Of a stretch of 64,000 nt of DNA, positions 27,913 to 36,960 are shown one piece after another (positions within the stretch are counted from its first letter, which is position 1; each line of letters begins with the position of its first letter). The notes beneath the pieces are model-generated. The model was not told the origin of the DNA and made no database searches. It was given only the letters and a program-made list of their open reading frames with translations. The stretch is from Sulfurospirillum multivorans DSM 12446. GTDB lineage: Bacteria; Campylobacterota; Campylobacteria; Campylobacterales; Sulfurospirillaceae. Position numbers and translations under genes: made by a program. The DNA lies in NCBI RefSeq assembly GCF_000568815.1, contig NZ_CP007201.1, forward strand, positions 1,807,654 to 1,871,653, in the 5' to 3' direction.

Positions 27913-28812
27913 ATGCCTTTAAATAAAATTCGCCAAGAGCGACTAGCGTGGCTAGAATGGAAAGATATTGCACCGATGAGAGAAGCCCTCGCCTCTCTTC
28001 CTGAGATTGAAAACATCACCACAACTTTGGGCAATAGCATTCATCTGGATGCTTTACATGTAAACGATTCTGACAAAGAAAAGATCCAAGAATGCGCCCT
28101 TGCCCTTCGTCCTTGGCGCAAAGGTCCTTTTGAGCTGTTTGATACCTTTATAGACACCGAATGGCAAAGCTTTATCAAGTACAATCTCTTAGAGCCCTAT
28201 TTTAATCTAGAAGGCAAAATCGTTGGAGACATCGGCTGTAACAACGGCTATTATCTCTTTCGTATGCTTTCACACAAACCTAAAAAACTGGTTGGGTTTG
28301 ACCCTTCCGCTTTGTATAAAACGCAGTTTGATTTTATCAACCATTTTCTCAAAAGTGATATTGTCTACGAAATGTTAGGTGTCGAGCATCTGCCTTTGTA
28401 TGAACATAAATTTGATACCCTCTTTTGTTTGGGCGTTCTCTACCACCGAAGCGACCCAATTCAAACCCTTAAAGCGCTCTACCAAGGTCTCAATCCTGAT
28501 GGAGAGCTCATTTTAGATACGTTTATGATAGATGGAGATACCCCTGTGGCACTTTGTCCTTCTAAAACCTACTCTAAAATTCCCAATGTCTATTTTGTGC
28601 CAACCATTCCAGCCTTGACAAATTGGTTGGAACGCGCAAAATTTAGGGACATTGACGTCCTAGAGATCAAAAAAACCGACGCTTCTGAACAGCGTAAAAC
28701 CGAGTGGATTTACGGTGAAAGTTTGGAGCATTTTCTTGACCCACTTCATCCTGATTTGACGATAGAAGGCTACCCTGCACCTCAAAGGGTCTATATTAAA
28801 GCAAAACGTTAA
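27913..28812 (+). CDS. cmoB: tRNA U34 carboxymethyltransferase
   Basis: Uses carboxy-SAM, made by CmoA, to convert 5-hydroxyuridine-34 of tRNA to the 5-oxyacetic acid form that widens codon reading. The 299 aa include [34 protein letters not shown] (SAM-binding loop, about 111-128), GFDPS and [13 protein letters not shown]. The partner cmoA is in this window too (48415-49125). One TTTACATGTAAA word at 28053 encodes LHVN in the N-terminal part. Confidence 0.94.
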   Translation: MPLNKIRQERLAWLEWKDIAPMREALASLPEIENITTTLGNSIHLDALHVNDSDKEKIQECALALRPWRKGPFELFDTFIDTEWQSFIKYNLLEPYFNLEGKIVGDIGCNNGYYLFRMLSHKPKKLVGFDPSALYKTQFDFINHFLKSDIVYEMLGVEHLPLYEHKFDTLFCLGVLYHRSDPIQTLKALYQGLNPDGELILDTFMIDGDTPVALCPSKTYSKIPNVYFVPTIPALTNWLERAKFRDIDVLEIKKTDASEQRKTEWIYGESLEHFLDPLHPDLTIEGYPAPQRVYIKAKR

Positions 28813-28877
28813 ATCAGTCGATTTGCTCACATCTAAAGAATAAAATGAATGTTTTATAACAACAGCAAGGATGCTTT

Positions 28878-29423
28878 ATGGCAAAGAATAACGCGGGATT
28901 AGTCAAAGATATGATCGACAACACCACCAATTTTGAAGATGACTTAGAACTGTTGGATGACACGTCTCTTGATTCTGCCAATTTTTTAAATGACGATCTT
29001 AAAACCCATCTCAAAATTAAAAGTACTCTCGTTGGCAATCTTGTAGCCATGTCAAAAAACAGTTCTAAAGTTGTTTTACAAACCACACATGATATGAGCG
29101 TTGATGAGTTTGGGCTGATTCACAGTGGATTTCTCTTTGGTTCAGCAGAATATGCAGCCGTTGCCGCTGTGAATGAACCCAATGTCGTTGTTATTGGCTG
29201 TCGTTCAAAGTTTTTTGCTCCTGCCAAAGTGGGGGATCTAATCACATTTGAAGCCAAAGGGCGTTTTGAAGATGCACGTAAACGCGAGATCAAAGTGATT
29301 GGCATGATCAATGAAATCAAAGTGTTTGAAGGTCTCTTTCAAGCTGTTTTACTTGAGAGACATATCCTTCAAACAAAAATTGATGAGTTACAAGCCAGTT
29401 TCAACCCCAAAGATTTAGCCTAA
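28878..29423 (+). CDS. Hotdog-fold thioesterase-like protein
   Basis: A 181-aa cytosolic protein. The C-terminal two thirds match a PaaI/YiiD-type hotdog domain: DEFGLIHSGFLFGSAEYAAVAA (the HSG helix typical of acyl-CoA thioesterases, about residues 75-98), then FAPAKVGDLITFEAKG. The first 50 residues are acidic and likely flexible. The substrate is unknown; FapR-like acyl-binding regulators share the fold, but no DNA-binding domain is evident. It ends 9 bases inside the convergent metallo-hydrolase gene. Confidence 0.75.
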   Translation: MAKNNAGLVKDMIDNTTNFEDDLELLDDTSLDSANFLNDDLKTHLKIKSTLVGNLVAMSKNSSKVVLQTTHDMSVDEFGLIHSGFLFGSAEYAAVAAVNEPNVVVIGCRSKFFAPAKVGDLITFEAKGRFEDARKREIKVIGMINEIKVFEGLFQAVLLERHILQTKIDELQASFNPKDLA

Positions 29424-30014
29424 AAAACTAAACCAATACGGTACATTTTTTTGCTCCACTTTAAGTGTGGTACTGGCTCCATGTCCTGGAAAAATCTCCC
29501 AATCTGCATCGATTTGTAGGAATTTTTCCAAACTTTGACGCATTTGTTCACTGCTGCTATAGGGAAAATCATACCGACCAATCGAATTTTTAAAGATAAA
29601 ATCTCCGCTAAACAGTGTATTGTCGATTAAAATAGCACTGCAACCAGGTGTGTGTCCTGGAAAATGCAAAAATTGCACCGCTATGCCTTCAAGGTCAAAG
29701 CGTTGATCACCCACAACTTTGACATCGGCGTAACTTGCGGGTGTGCCTTGAATAAAAGGATCACTCTCTAACATAAAACAGTCATCAATCGGGGCATAAA
29801 GAGGAATATGAAGCGCTTTTACCAGTGCTGCATTGCTCCAAACATGATCAAAATGACCGTGCGTGTTTAAAATGGCAATAGGATTCGATACCTGAGCTAA
29901 CACCCATTCAGCCGCTTCCATTCCAGGATCAATAATAATCTCTTTACCGTCAAGTGTAACGATGTAACAATTGGTTCCATAAGCGCCACACGCTCTACTT
30001 TTGATCTGCATCAT
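29415..30014 (-). CDS. Metallo-beta-lactamase-fold hydrolase (glyoxalase II-like)
   Basis: A 199-aa cytosolic hydrolase with a two-metal site: NTHGHFDHVW (HxHxDH, about residues 50-59), LHFPGHTPGCSAI (His) and LFSGDFIFKNSIGRYD (bridging Asp), with a final PGHGASTTL His. It resembles short glyoxalase II/YcbL-type enzymes that hydrolyse thioesters. Its place beside nadE matches C. jejuni Cj0809-Cj0810. It is divergent from nadE with about 130 bases between. Confidence 0.88.
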   Translation of the reverse strand: MMQIKSRACGAYGTNCYIVTLDGKEIIIDPGMEAAEWVLAQVSNPIAILNTHGHFDHVWSNAALVKALHIPLYAPIDDCFMLESDPFIQGTPASYADVKVVGDQRFDLEGIAVQFLHFPGHTPGCSAILIDNTLFSGDFIFKNSIGRYDFPYSSSEQMRQSLEKFLQIDADWEIFPGHGASTTLKVEQKNVPYWFSFLG

Positions 30015-30142
30015 TCACTTCTTTTGATTGTTTTTTCAATTCTAACACAACTCATCTTATTTTGCTTTGGAAGCTTAAAAGATTGCATTAATTTTAAGTT
30101 TAGTATAATTGGAATGTTGCTCAAATTGCTTATAAGGTTACC

Positions 30143-30913
30143 ATGATGAACAAATACCAAACCATTGAAAATTTTTTAATTAAGTTCCTTCAAGATGAGG
30201 TGCAAAAAGCTGGTTTTTCTAAAGTGGTTTTGGGTATCAGCGGCGGCGTAGATTCGGCTGTTGTTGCTATTCTTGCCCATAAAGCTTTTCAGGATAATTT
30301 ATTAGGAATCATGCTTCCTGCGTCGACTTCAAGTCGTGCAAGTTTAGAGCATGCGAGCGAGCTTTGCCAAAAATTTGGCATCAAGGTCGAGAAAATTCCT
30401 GTTGGTCCCCTCGTAGATACCTACTTTCACGATAAAAAAGATGCTTCAAAACTTCGCATTGGTAATTTTAGTGCACGCATGCGTATGTCGGTTCTTTATG
30501 ATATTTCAGCACGTGAAAATGCGCTTGTATTAGGTACGGGCAATAAAAGTGAAATTTTGCTCGGATACGGCACCATTTTTGGCGATCTAGCGTGTGCGAT
30601 CAACCCTATTGGCGGACTCTATAAAACCGAAATTTTTGAATTTGCAGCCTATCTTGGTGTTCCAAGTTCTATCCTCACCAAAGCACCTTCCGCAGATCTT
30701 TGGGAAGAGCAAAGTGATGAGGGCGAGTTCGGATTTAGTTATGCCCAGATTGATAAAGTGCTGTACGCACACATTGAAGAGGGAAAAGACAAAAAAGCCC
30801 TCCTTGCCTCTGGTTTTGAGAAAGAGCTTGTTGAAATGGCACTAGAGCGCATCGCAAGTAATCTTTTTAAAGGAAAACTTCCAACCATTGCTGATTTGAC
30901 AGCGGTAAAATAA
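30143..30913 (+). CDS. nadE: NAD synthetase, ammonia-dependent
   Basis: Amidates nicotinate adenine dinucleotide to NAD. The 256 aa carry the PP-loop VLGISGGVDSAVVA (about residues 27-40), LVLGTGNKSEILLGYGT and PSADLWEEQSDEGEFGF. There is no glutaminase domain, so it uses free ammonia. A second Met follows the first, so the start may be one codon later. It opens the plus-strand group leading to kdsB. Confidence 0.95.
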   Translation: MMNKYQTIENFLIKFLQDEVQKAGFSKVVLGISGGVDSAVVAILAHKAFQDNLLGIMLPASTSSRASLEHASELCQKFGIKVEKIPVGPLVDTYFHDKKDASKLRIGNFSARMRMSVLYDISARENALVLGTGNKSEILLGYGTIFGDLACAINPIGGLYKTEIFEFAAYLGVPSSILTKAPSADLWEEQSDEGEFGFSYAQIDKVLYAHIEEGKDKKALLASGFEKELVEMALERIASNLFKGKLPTIADLTAVK

Positions 30914-30922
30914 AGGATAAAC

Positions 30923-32056
30923 ATGAGAGAAATACCGTTTTATAAACCATTTATCGATCAACGTGAAAAGAGCCTCATCAATGAAGTTTTAGATTTAGAA
31001 AAAGCGAACAAAGTTGAAACACTTGAAAAAGAGTTTATAAAATACACAGGATGCGGTGACGCTATCTCCACCGTAAACGGAACAGCGGCAATGCACCTTG
31101 CAATGTGCGCTCTGGATCTTAAACGCGGTGATAAAATCATCTGCTCCGTCAATGCGTTTCCATCCGTTGCCGAGGTTGTGCGCCATTTTGATGCTGAGCC
31201 TATCTTTGTAGACATTGACAAAGATGATTTTAACATCGATATTGACCAACTTGAGAGTGTTTTGAAAAACAACAAAGCCAAAAAGCTCAAAGGGGCATTT
31301 ATCAGCCACATTGCAGGTCAACCTGCGGACATGGCGCGTATTTATGAGTTGGCTAAAATCTACGATATTAAAATTATCGAAGATGCGACAGCCGCACTTG
31401 GGGCTACTTACAATGGTAAAAAAATTGGTTCATTGGATGCAGACATCACGGTCTTTCGTTTCAATCCGCAATCTAATAACTCCGTCTCCAGTGCAGGAAT
31501 GATGACCACCAAAGATCCTGAACTCTCCGAGCGTGCACGCTTACTTCGTAACCACGCACTTGTGGGCGAAGGTTGGGATAAATTTGGTAACCTTGGATAT
31601 GTGTATGATGTGGTTGATATTGGTCTTAAATACGACCTTAATGAGCTTAATGCAGCTTATGCCATTGGTCAACTGGAAAAAAATGAGAGCTTTATTGAAC
31701 GTCGAATGGAAATTGCAGACATTTATAACCGCGAACTCGCTTCGTGCCCCCATGTAAGCACTCCGATTAAAAAACGCGATCACGTTTATGCACAGTACAT
31801 TATCAAAATTGACAAAAACCGAGATAACTTTGCCAAAGAGCTTAAAGAGCGCGGTATTTACACAGGGCTTCATTACATTCCATTGCACCTTTTAAGCTAC
31901 TACAAACACAAATACACCTTACGTGTCAATGACTTTCCGAAAGCGTTGAGCAATTACCAACAAATTTTATCACTCCCCATCTACTCAAGTCTGAGTGATA
32001 AAGATGTGCTTCATATTTGTGAACAGATTAAAGAGATTGCTAAGAACCGTGTTTAA
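30923..32056 (+). CDS. DegT/DnrJ/EryC1-family protein lacking the PLP lysine
   Basis: A 377-aa sugar-aminotransferase-fold protein. Family marks are GCGDAISTVNGTAAMHLAM, IIEDATAALGATYNGKKIGSL (the Asp that holds the PLP ring) and LKYDLNELNAAYAIGQLEK. Where the family has its Schiff-base lysine (pattern FxPxKN), this protein has FNPQSNN, with Ser184 (codon 31472-31474) in its place. Without lysine it should not be a normal aminotransferase; ColD-type dehydratases, which use His there, are one precedent. Set between nadE and lpxK-kdsB, a role in lipid A/Kdo or other surface-sugar metabolism is plausible. Overlaps lpxK. Confidence 0.82.
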   Translation: MREIPFYKPFIDQREKSLINEVLDLEKANKVETLEKEFIKYTGCGDAISTVNGTAAMHLAMCALDLKRGDKIICSVNAFPSVAEVVRHFDAEPIFVDIDKDDFNIDIDQLESVLKNNKAKKLKGAFISHIAGQPADMARIYELAKIYDIKIIEDATAALGATYNGKKIGSLDADITVFRFNPQSNNSVSSAGMMTTKDPELSERARLLRNHALVGEGWDKFGNLGYVYDVVDIGLKYDLNELNAAYAIGQLEKNESFIERRMEIADIYNRELASCPHVSTPIKKRDHVYAQYIIKIDKNRDNFAKELKERGIYTGLHYIPLHLLSYYKHKYTLRVNDFPKALSNYQQILSLPIYSSLSDKDVLHICEQIKEIAKNRV

Positions 32057-32987
32057 CCGCTCACGTTTTGTTCTCTGGGTAGAAGCCTATCTCTTCTACC
32101 CTACCTCTTTTTTTCAACGACTTTTATCGTACCTTTTACTCCCACTTAGTGCCGTGTATTGCGCCGTTGTTCTGGGCAAACGCTTCTTCTGCCGTAAACG
32201 AAAACTCTTTTTTACCATCCCGATTGTCAGCATTGGCAATCTCACTGTCGGTGGCAATGGCAAAACACCGTTTTGCATAGCTTTGGCTAAAAATCGTAAT
32301 CGTGTAGCTATTATTCTTCGAGGTTATGGACGAAAATCGCATGGACTTATTTTGGTCTCCGATCACGGTCAAATTATGTGCGATGCAATGGCAAGTGGGG
32401 ATGAAGCGATGCTGTATGCAAAATCTCTCCCTGACGCGACAGTCATCGTGAGTGAAGACCGTGTCGAGGCGATTCGCTTTGCCAAAAAAAGAGGCGCAAA
32501 AATTATCTTTTTAGATGATGGCTTTTCAAAAAGTTATATCTCAAAGATCGACATTCTCCTTAAACCAAATCCTGAGCCACGTAACAGCTTTTGCATACCC
32601 AGTGGACCATATCGCGAACCACGGTTTCTTTACAAATTTGCCGATCTGATTGTCTCTGAAGGCAATGACTTTGTGCGCCATGTCGAAGTGTTAAACGCAA
32701 GCAAGCGCATGCTTTTAATCACGGCTATCTCCAAACCCAGTCGTTTAGATGCGTACCTTCCAGAGAATGTCATTGGAAAAATTAGCTTTGAAGATCATTA
32801 CATGTACACTGAAAAAGAGCTTGAGACCTTACTTCTTGAACACAACGCCACAACCATTTTAACCACTCAAAAAGATGCTGTCAAAATGGCAACGTTCGAT
32901 ATTCCGCTCTCCATTCTCAAACTTGAAATCGAAATCTTCCCCGAAACACTCGCAAAAATCAACACACTTTTAGCTCCTAAACGCTAA
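32037..32987 (+). CDS. lpxK: Tetraacyldisaccharide 4'-kinase (lipid A)
   Basis: Phosphorylates the lipid A disaccharide at the inner membrane. An N-terminal membrane anchor (about residues 20-50) is followed by the Walker A segment VSIGNLTVGGNGKTPF, LRGYGRKSHG, the SGDEAMLYAKSLP region and IFLDDGFS. The start is uncertain: TTG 32037 follows AAAGAGA and lies 20 bases inside the previous gene; GTG 32049 is the alternative. The position upstream of thrC-kdsB matches C. jejuni apart from argB, which sits between. Confidence 0.9.
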   Translation: MLRTVFNRSRFVLWVEAYLFYPTSFFQRLLSYLLLPLSAVYCAVVLGKRFFCRKRKLFFTIPIVSIGNLTVGGNGKTPFCIALAKNRNRVAIILRGYGRKSHGLILVSDHGQIMCDAMASGDEAMLYAKSLPDATVIVSEDRVEAIRFAKKRGAKIIFLDDGFSKSYISKIDILLKPNPEPRNSFCIPSGPYREPRFLYKFADLIVSEGNDFVRHVEVLNASKRMLLITAISKPSRLDAYLPENVIGKISFEDHYMYTEKELETLLLEHNATTILTTQKDAVKMATFDIPLSILKLEIEIFPETLAKINTLLAPKR

Positions 32988-33020
32988 AATAAAGGATTAA
33001 CCTTTACGCAAGGATTTGCT

Positions 33021-33872
33021 GTGCAACATAAAATACACCAAGCACAAATCTTGATGGACGCCCTGCCGTACATTAAACTTTTCAATAAAAAAACCATTGT
33101 AATCAAATACGGTGGCGCCGCACAAATCAACCCAGAGCTCAAAGAGCAGTTTGCAAAAGATATTGTTCTGCTCTATCTTGTTGGCATTAAGCCGATCATC
33201 GTCCATGGCGGTGGCAAAAAGATCAATGCACTCTTAGACAAACTCGAAGTCAAAAGTACCTTTGTGGATGGCTTACGCGTAACGGATGATCAAGTGATGG
33301 AAGTCGTTGAGATGGTGCTTAGTGGAAGCATCAACAAAGAAATCACCACGCTTTTGAATCATCATGGTGCAAAAGCGATTGGGATTACCGGTAAAGATGC
33401 CAATTTTATCCACGCAAAACCGATGGACGATGGCAAATACGGACTTGTGGGTGACATCACCAAAATCGATAAAAAAGTGCTCAAACACCTTATTCGTGAA
33501 AAATTCATCCCAGTTATTGCCCCCATTGCAGCAGGTGATGATGTAGATCATCCAGGCTATAACATCAACGCAGATCTTGCTGCAAGTAAAATTGCAGTGG
33601 CAATGAAAGCCAAAAAAATCATCTTTCTAACAGACACTCCCGGTGTACTGGATAAAGAAGGACATCTCATTTCAAGCCTCGATAAAACAAAAATCAAAGC
33701 GCTTAAAAAAGATGGCACCATTAGTGGTGGCATGATCCCAAAACTAGACGCTTGCTTAGAAACCATTCGTGGTGGGGTTGAATGCGCGCACATCATTGAT
33801 GGAAGAGTGCAACACTCCATTTTACTAGAGCTTTTTACCAAAGATGGTATTGGCACGATCATTAAAGAATAA
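33021..33872 (+). CDS. argB: Acetylglutamate kinase
   Basis: Second step of arginine synthesis: phosphorylates N-acetylglutamate. The 283 aa include IVIKYGGAAQINPELK, IVHGGGKKINALLDKL, the NINADLAASKIAVAMKAKKIIFLTDTPGV core (about 180-210) and SGGMIPKLDACL. An N-terminal extension with HQAQILMDALPYIKLFN marks the arginine-sensitive hexameric type, so feedback inhibition is expected. The start is GTG at 33021, with AAGGA eight bases before it. It sits alone among lipid A and threonine genes. Confidence 0.94.
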   Translation: MQHKIHQAQILMDALPYIKLFNKKTIVIKYGGAAQINPELKEQFAKDIVLLYLVGIKPIIVHGGGKKINALLDKLEVKSTFVDGLRVTDDQVMEVVEMVLSGSINKEITTLLNHHGAKAIGITGKDANFIHAKPMDDGKYGLVGDITKIDKKVLKHLIREKFIPVIAPIAAGDDVDHPGYNINADLAASKIAVAMKAKKIIFLTDTPGVLDKEGHLISSLDKTKIKALKKDGTISGGMIPKLDACLETIRGGVECAHIIDGRVQHSILLELFTKDGIGTIIKE

Positions 33873-33885
33873 AGAAGGAAATTGT

Positions 33886-35382
33886 ATGTTTATAGAAACC
33901 AGAGGTAATGACGGGCAAAGACCTAATAAAGTTCCCTTTTCATTTGCTATCTTAAATCCAAGCGCAAGCTTTGGCGGACTGTATGTGCCAGAGAATTTAC
34001 CTAAAATCGACACAACCTTTTTAGAAAAAGCTTCAAAAAAAAGCTACAAAGAGATCACGCTGGACATTTTAAGACTCTTTAACATTGACATTGAAGAAGA
34101 AGTCATGCAAAAAGCAGTCGCATTGTATGATACGTTTGATGATGCGAGTGAGCCTACTCCACTGTCTCAAATTGAAGAGGATTTGTTTGTCAACGAGCTC
34201 TATCATGGCCCAACACGCGCCTTTAAAGATATGGCATTGCAACCTTTTGGCTACATTCTCTCTCACCTTGCACAAAAGCTCAATGAGCAGTACCTCATTT
34301 TGGCGGCAACCAGTGGCGACACAGGGCCTGCCACACTTGATACCTTTGCCAATAAACCTAACATCAAAGTCGTCTGTCTTTACCCTGATGGTGGAACGAG
34401 CGATGTACAACGTCTTCAAATGACGACGCAAAAAAGCCCCAATCTAAAAATCATTGGTATTCACGGAAATTTTGACGATGCTCAAAATGCGCTCAAAAGC
34501 CTGCTCGCATCTCCTAGCTTTAAAGAAACGCTGAATGCGAAAGAGATTAAACTCAGCGCCGCCAATTCGGTCAATTTTGGACGCATCATTTTCCAAATCA
34601 TCTACCATATTTATGCCTATGTTGCGTTGCTGAAAAAAGACAAAGTCGAACTTGGCAAGCCTTTTTACACGATCATCCCTAGTGGCAATTTTGGTAACGC
34701 TTTAGGAGCGTATTACGCGAAAAAGATGGGTCTTCCGATTGAAAAAATTCTGATCGCTTCTAACATTAACAACATCCTCACCGATCTTATCACGACAGGT
34801 GTGTACGATCTTCGCAACCGAAGTCTGCTTCAAACAACCTCCCCTGCGATGGATATTTTAATTTCATCCAATGTCGAGCGTGTTTTGTTTGACAAATTTG
34901 GCGCAGCGCGAACCAAAGAGCTGATGGATTCGCTTAAAGAGAATAAATTTTATACGCTAAGCAAAGAAGAGCTTGCACAGCTACAAGAAGATTTTGAAGC
35001 CGTTTACTCCGATGACGCCTTTGGAAAAGAGCAAATCAAGCATTACGCCGATCAAGGCTACATCATGGACCCACATACAGCAACGTGTCTTAAAGCCTAC
35101 AAAGAGCTCAAAGCCAAGCCACTTCCGTGTGTGCTTTGTTCCACCGCAGAATGGACAAAATTTGCACCAACGATGTTCAATGCCATCCAACAAAATAGCG
35201 TCAAATACAGCGATAAAGAGGCACTTGAGGGCATCAGCAAAGCGTTACATGTAAAGATTCCAGAGTGCATTAGCACACTGTTTAACGAGCCTGTCATCCA
35301 CAATAAAATCGTTGAAAAAGAAAGCATCGAAGCGGAGATTTTTGATTTTTTAAACCTTACATGTAAAAAGGAATGCCAGTGA
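33886..35382 (+). CDS. thrC: Threonine synthase
   Basis: PLP enzyme that converts O-phosphohomoserine to threonine. The 498 aa have the N-terminal MFIETRGNDG, the PLP lysine segment LYHGPTRAFKDMALQPFG (Lys near residue 113), AATSGDTGPATLD and the IPSGNFGNALGAYYAKKMG loop. The ATG at 33886 follows AAGGA; an upstream in-frame codon inside argB is rejected. The last codons (LTCKKECQ) include a TTACATGTAA word at 35357 and overlap the kdsB start by 10 bases; another word is at 35245. Confidence 0.95.
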   Translation: MFIETRGNDGQRPNKVPFSFAILNPSASFGGLYVPENLPKIDTTFLEKASKKSYKEITLDILRLFNIDIEEEVMQKAVALYDTFDDASEPTPLSQIEEDLFVNELYHGPTRAFKDMALQPFGYILSHLAQKLNEQYLILAATSGDTGPATLDTFANKPNIKVVCLYPDGGTSDVQRLQMTTQKSPNLKIIGIHGNFDDAQNALKSLLASPSFKETLNAKEIKLSAANSVNFGRIIFQIIYHIYAYVALLKKDKVELGKPFYTIIPSGNFGNALGAYYAKKMGLPIEKILIASNINNILTDLITTGVYDLRNRSLLQTTSPAMDILISSNVERVLFDKFGAARTKELMDSLKENKFYTLSKEELAQLQEDFEAVYSDDAFGKEQIKHYADQGYIMDPHTATCLKAYKELKAKPLPCVLCSTAEWTKFAPTMFNAIQQNSVKYSDKEALEGISKALHVKIPECISTLFNEPVIHNKIVEKESIEAEIFDFLNLTCKKECQ

Positions 35383-36083
35383 TTATTATCCCAGCACGCC
35401 TTGCGTCCACGCGTTTTCCTGGTAAAATCTTAGCCGATATTCACGGTCTTCCCATGGTCATTGCCACGGCAAAACGTGTGCAAAATCTGGATGATGTTGC
35501 TATCGCAGCCGACACAGAAGAAGTCGTAACACTCGCTCAAAAGCATGGTTTTAAAGCCATTTTAACGTCTCAAAATCATCAAAGTGGGACGGATCGCATC
35601 AATGAAGCCGCTTCAAAACTAAGTCTTCCTGAGGATGAGATCATTATCAACGTGCAAGCTGATGAGCCATTCATCGAAGAAGCGGTGGTAAAAAGTGTGA
35701 TTGAACGCGCCCAAAAGACAGAGGCGATGATCACCAGTGCATGCAAGAAAATTGATCTCTTACATGTAAAAGATCCAAACCTTGTTAAAGTCATTTTAGA
35801 CACACATGATAATGCCATTTATTTTTCAAGAAGCGCCATTCCGTATGACCGTGAAGGTGGATTTGAGGGCTATTTTGGACACTTAGGCATTTACGCATTT
35901 CGCAAAAATGCACTTGAGACGTTTTGTGCCCTTCCCTACGCGCCTATCGAGCATATCGAAAAATTAGAACAGCTACGTGCCATCTACCACGGATATAAAA
36001 TTGCGATGGTGGAAGTGCAAAGTCAAAGTTTTGGCATCGACACGCCTGAGGATTTAGAACGAGCCCTCGCTTTTTTTAGTTAA
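35373..36083 (+). CDS. kdsB: CMP-Kdo synthetase
   Basis: Activates Kdo (3-deoxy-manno-octulosonate) with CTP for lipopolysaccharide core assembly. The 236 aa show VIIIPARLASTRFPGKIL at the N-terminus, QNHQSGTDRINEAA, IINVQADEPFIEE (metal-binding Asp) and the HIGIYAFRK-type segment HLGIYAFRKNALETF. It starts inside the end of thrC. The upstream lipid A kinase gene serves the same envelope. A TTACATGTAA word at 35760 encodes LHVK. Confidence 0.95.
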   Translation: MPVIIIPARLASTRFPGKILADIHGLPMVIATAKRVQNLDDVAIAADTEEVVTLAQKHGFKAILTSQNHQSGTDRINEAASKLSLPEDEIIINVQADEPFIEEAVVKSVIERAQKTEAMITSACKKIDLLHVKDPNLVKVILDTHDNAIYFSRSAIPYDREGGFEGYFGHLGIYAFRKNALETFCALPYAPIEHIEKLEQLRAIYHGYKIAMVEVQSQSFGIDTPEDLERALAFFS

Positions 36084-36112
36084 ATTTAACCCATTTTATT
36101 TCAAGGAAACCT

Positions 36113-36643
36113 ATGCAAAATACCCTTTCGGACGAATCACAAAAAAGTTTAAATGCGCTGATGGTGAGATGGTTTATCATCGCGGCAAGCTTGGTGGTAT
36201 ATCTTTTTATCGGTTACATGCTTGTCGTAACGCAAACCTACACATCACCCTATACCGTAGAAATTTTACAAACCACTCTCTTTAGTGGTATGAGCATTCA
36301 TGCAGCACTTTATCTCTTTGCAGCGATTATCTTTGTAGGTGGCGATGTTCACGCTAAATCTTCCTATAAAAAACTGCTTCAAGCCGCAAGCGAGCAAAAA
36401 TTTAAAAATAAAGACGATGAATTTAATTTCTATAGAATACGCTATGCGTCCATTATGTTCGTACATATCGCTATTTTTAATGTTATAGCGATTTTAGGCG
36501 TCATTGTATTTTTGGTAACATTGGATTTTGCAACATTGATGAATCTTACTATTGTCTCATTATTGGGATTCGTACTGATGTTTCCCCATAAAGCAAAATT
36601 TGAATTTCAAACTGAGAAGAGTTGCCCTCTTAAGAAGAAATAA
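36113..36643 (+). CDS. Unknown inner-membrane protein
   Basis: A 176-aa protein with four likely membrane segments (about residues 20-42, 57-78, 112-132 and 138-160) and a charged cytoplasmic loop of about 30 residues between the second and third (SSYKKLLQAASEQKFKNKDDEFN). Two small clusters of Lys end the protein. No family is recognised. It starts 29 bases after kdsB with an AAGGA site and may be the last gene of that group; a bidirectional terminator follows. Confidence 0.7.
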   Translation: MQNTLSDESQKSLNALMVRWFIIAASLVVYLFIGYMLVVTQTYTSPYTVEILQTTLFSGMSIHAALYLFAAIIFVGGDVHAKSSYKKLLQAASEQKFKNKDDEFNFYRIRYASIMFVHIAIFNVIAILGVIVFLVTLDFATLMNLTIVSLLGFVLMFPHKAKFEFQTEKSCPLKKK

Positions 36644-36644
36644 C

Positions 36645-36670
36645 AGAAAAAGGGTTCAACCCCTTTTTCT
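36645..36670. terminator. Bidirectional terminator
   Basis: A perfect 10-bp stem AGAAAAAGGG (36645-36654) and CCCTTTTTCT (36661-36670) with a 6-nt loop lies between two convergent genes. The A-rich and T-rich outer parts give a T-run in both directions. Confidence 0.85.
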
Positions 36671-36960
36671 TAAAGCGTAACCTGCTCGAACGTATCGTTT
36701 TCGTGATTGAAAAGATAGGCTTCCATCTCGTTTTCACCCACTTGAAACATGATCTTACATGTAAGAAATCCTGACTTTTTAAGCCCTTTTTCGACCACTT
36801 CCAAGATAAACGCCCGTGTACTAAACAGATGCGTTGTTGTATTGCCCTCGTACGCAAACACTTCACCCTCAATCGGTGTAAATCCCTCTTTTTTAAGATG
36901 CTTTTCAAACACCCCTTTTTCATTCAAACCTTCTACATCAACAATCAGTATAACCTTCAT
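36670..36960 (-). CDS. Unknown small protein downstream of dsbD
   Basis: A 96-aa cytosolic protein, MKVILIVDVEGLNEKG at the start, without membrane segments. Alternating beta and helix (VILIVDVEG, TRAFILEVVEKGLKKSGF, CKIMFQVGENEMEAYLF) suggests a small alpha/beta fold. It is a hypothetical protein that I cannot place in a family. Its ATG lies directly against the dsbD stop, so it is co-translated. FLTCK is encoded by a TTACATGTAA word at 36755. Confidence 0.65.
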   Translation of the reverse strand: MKVILIVDVEGLNEKGVFEKHLKKEGFTPIEGEVFAYEGNTTTHLFSTRAFILEVVEKGLKKSGFLTCKIMFQVGENEMEAYLFNHENDTFEQVTL

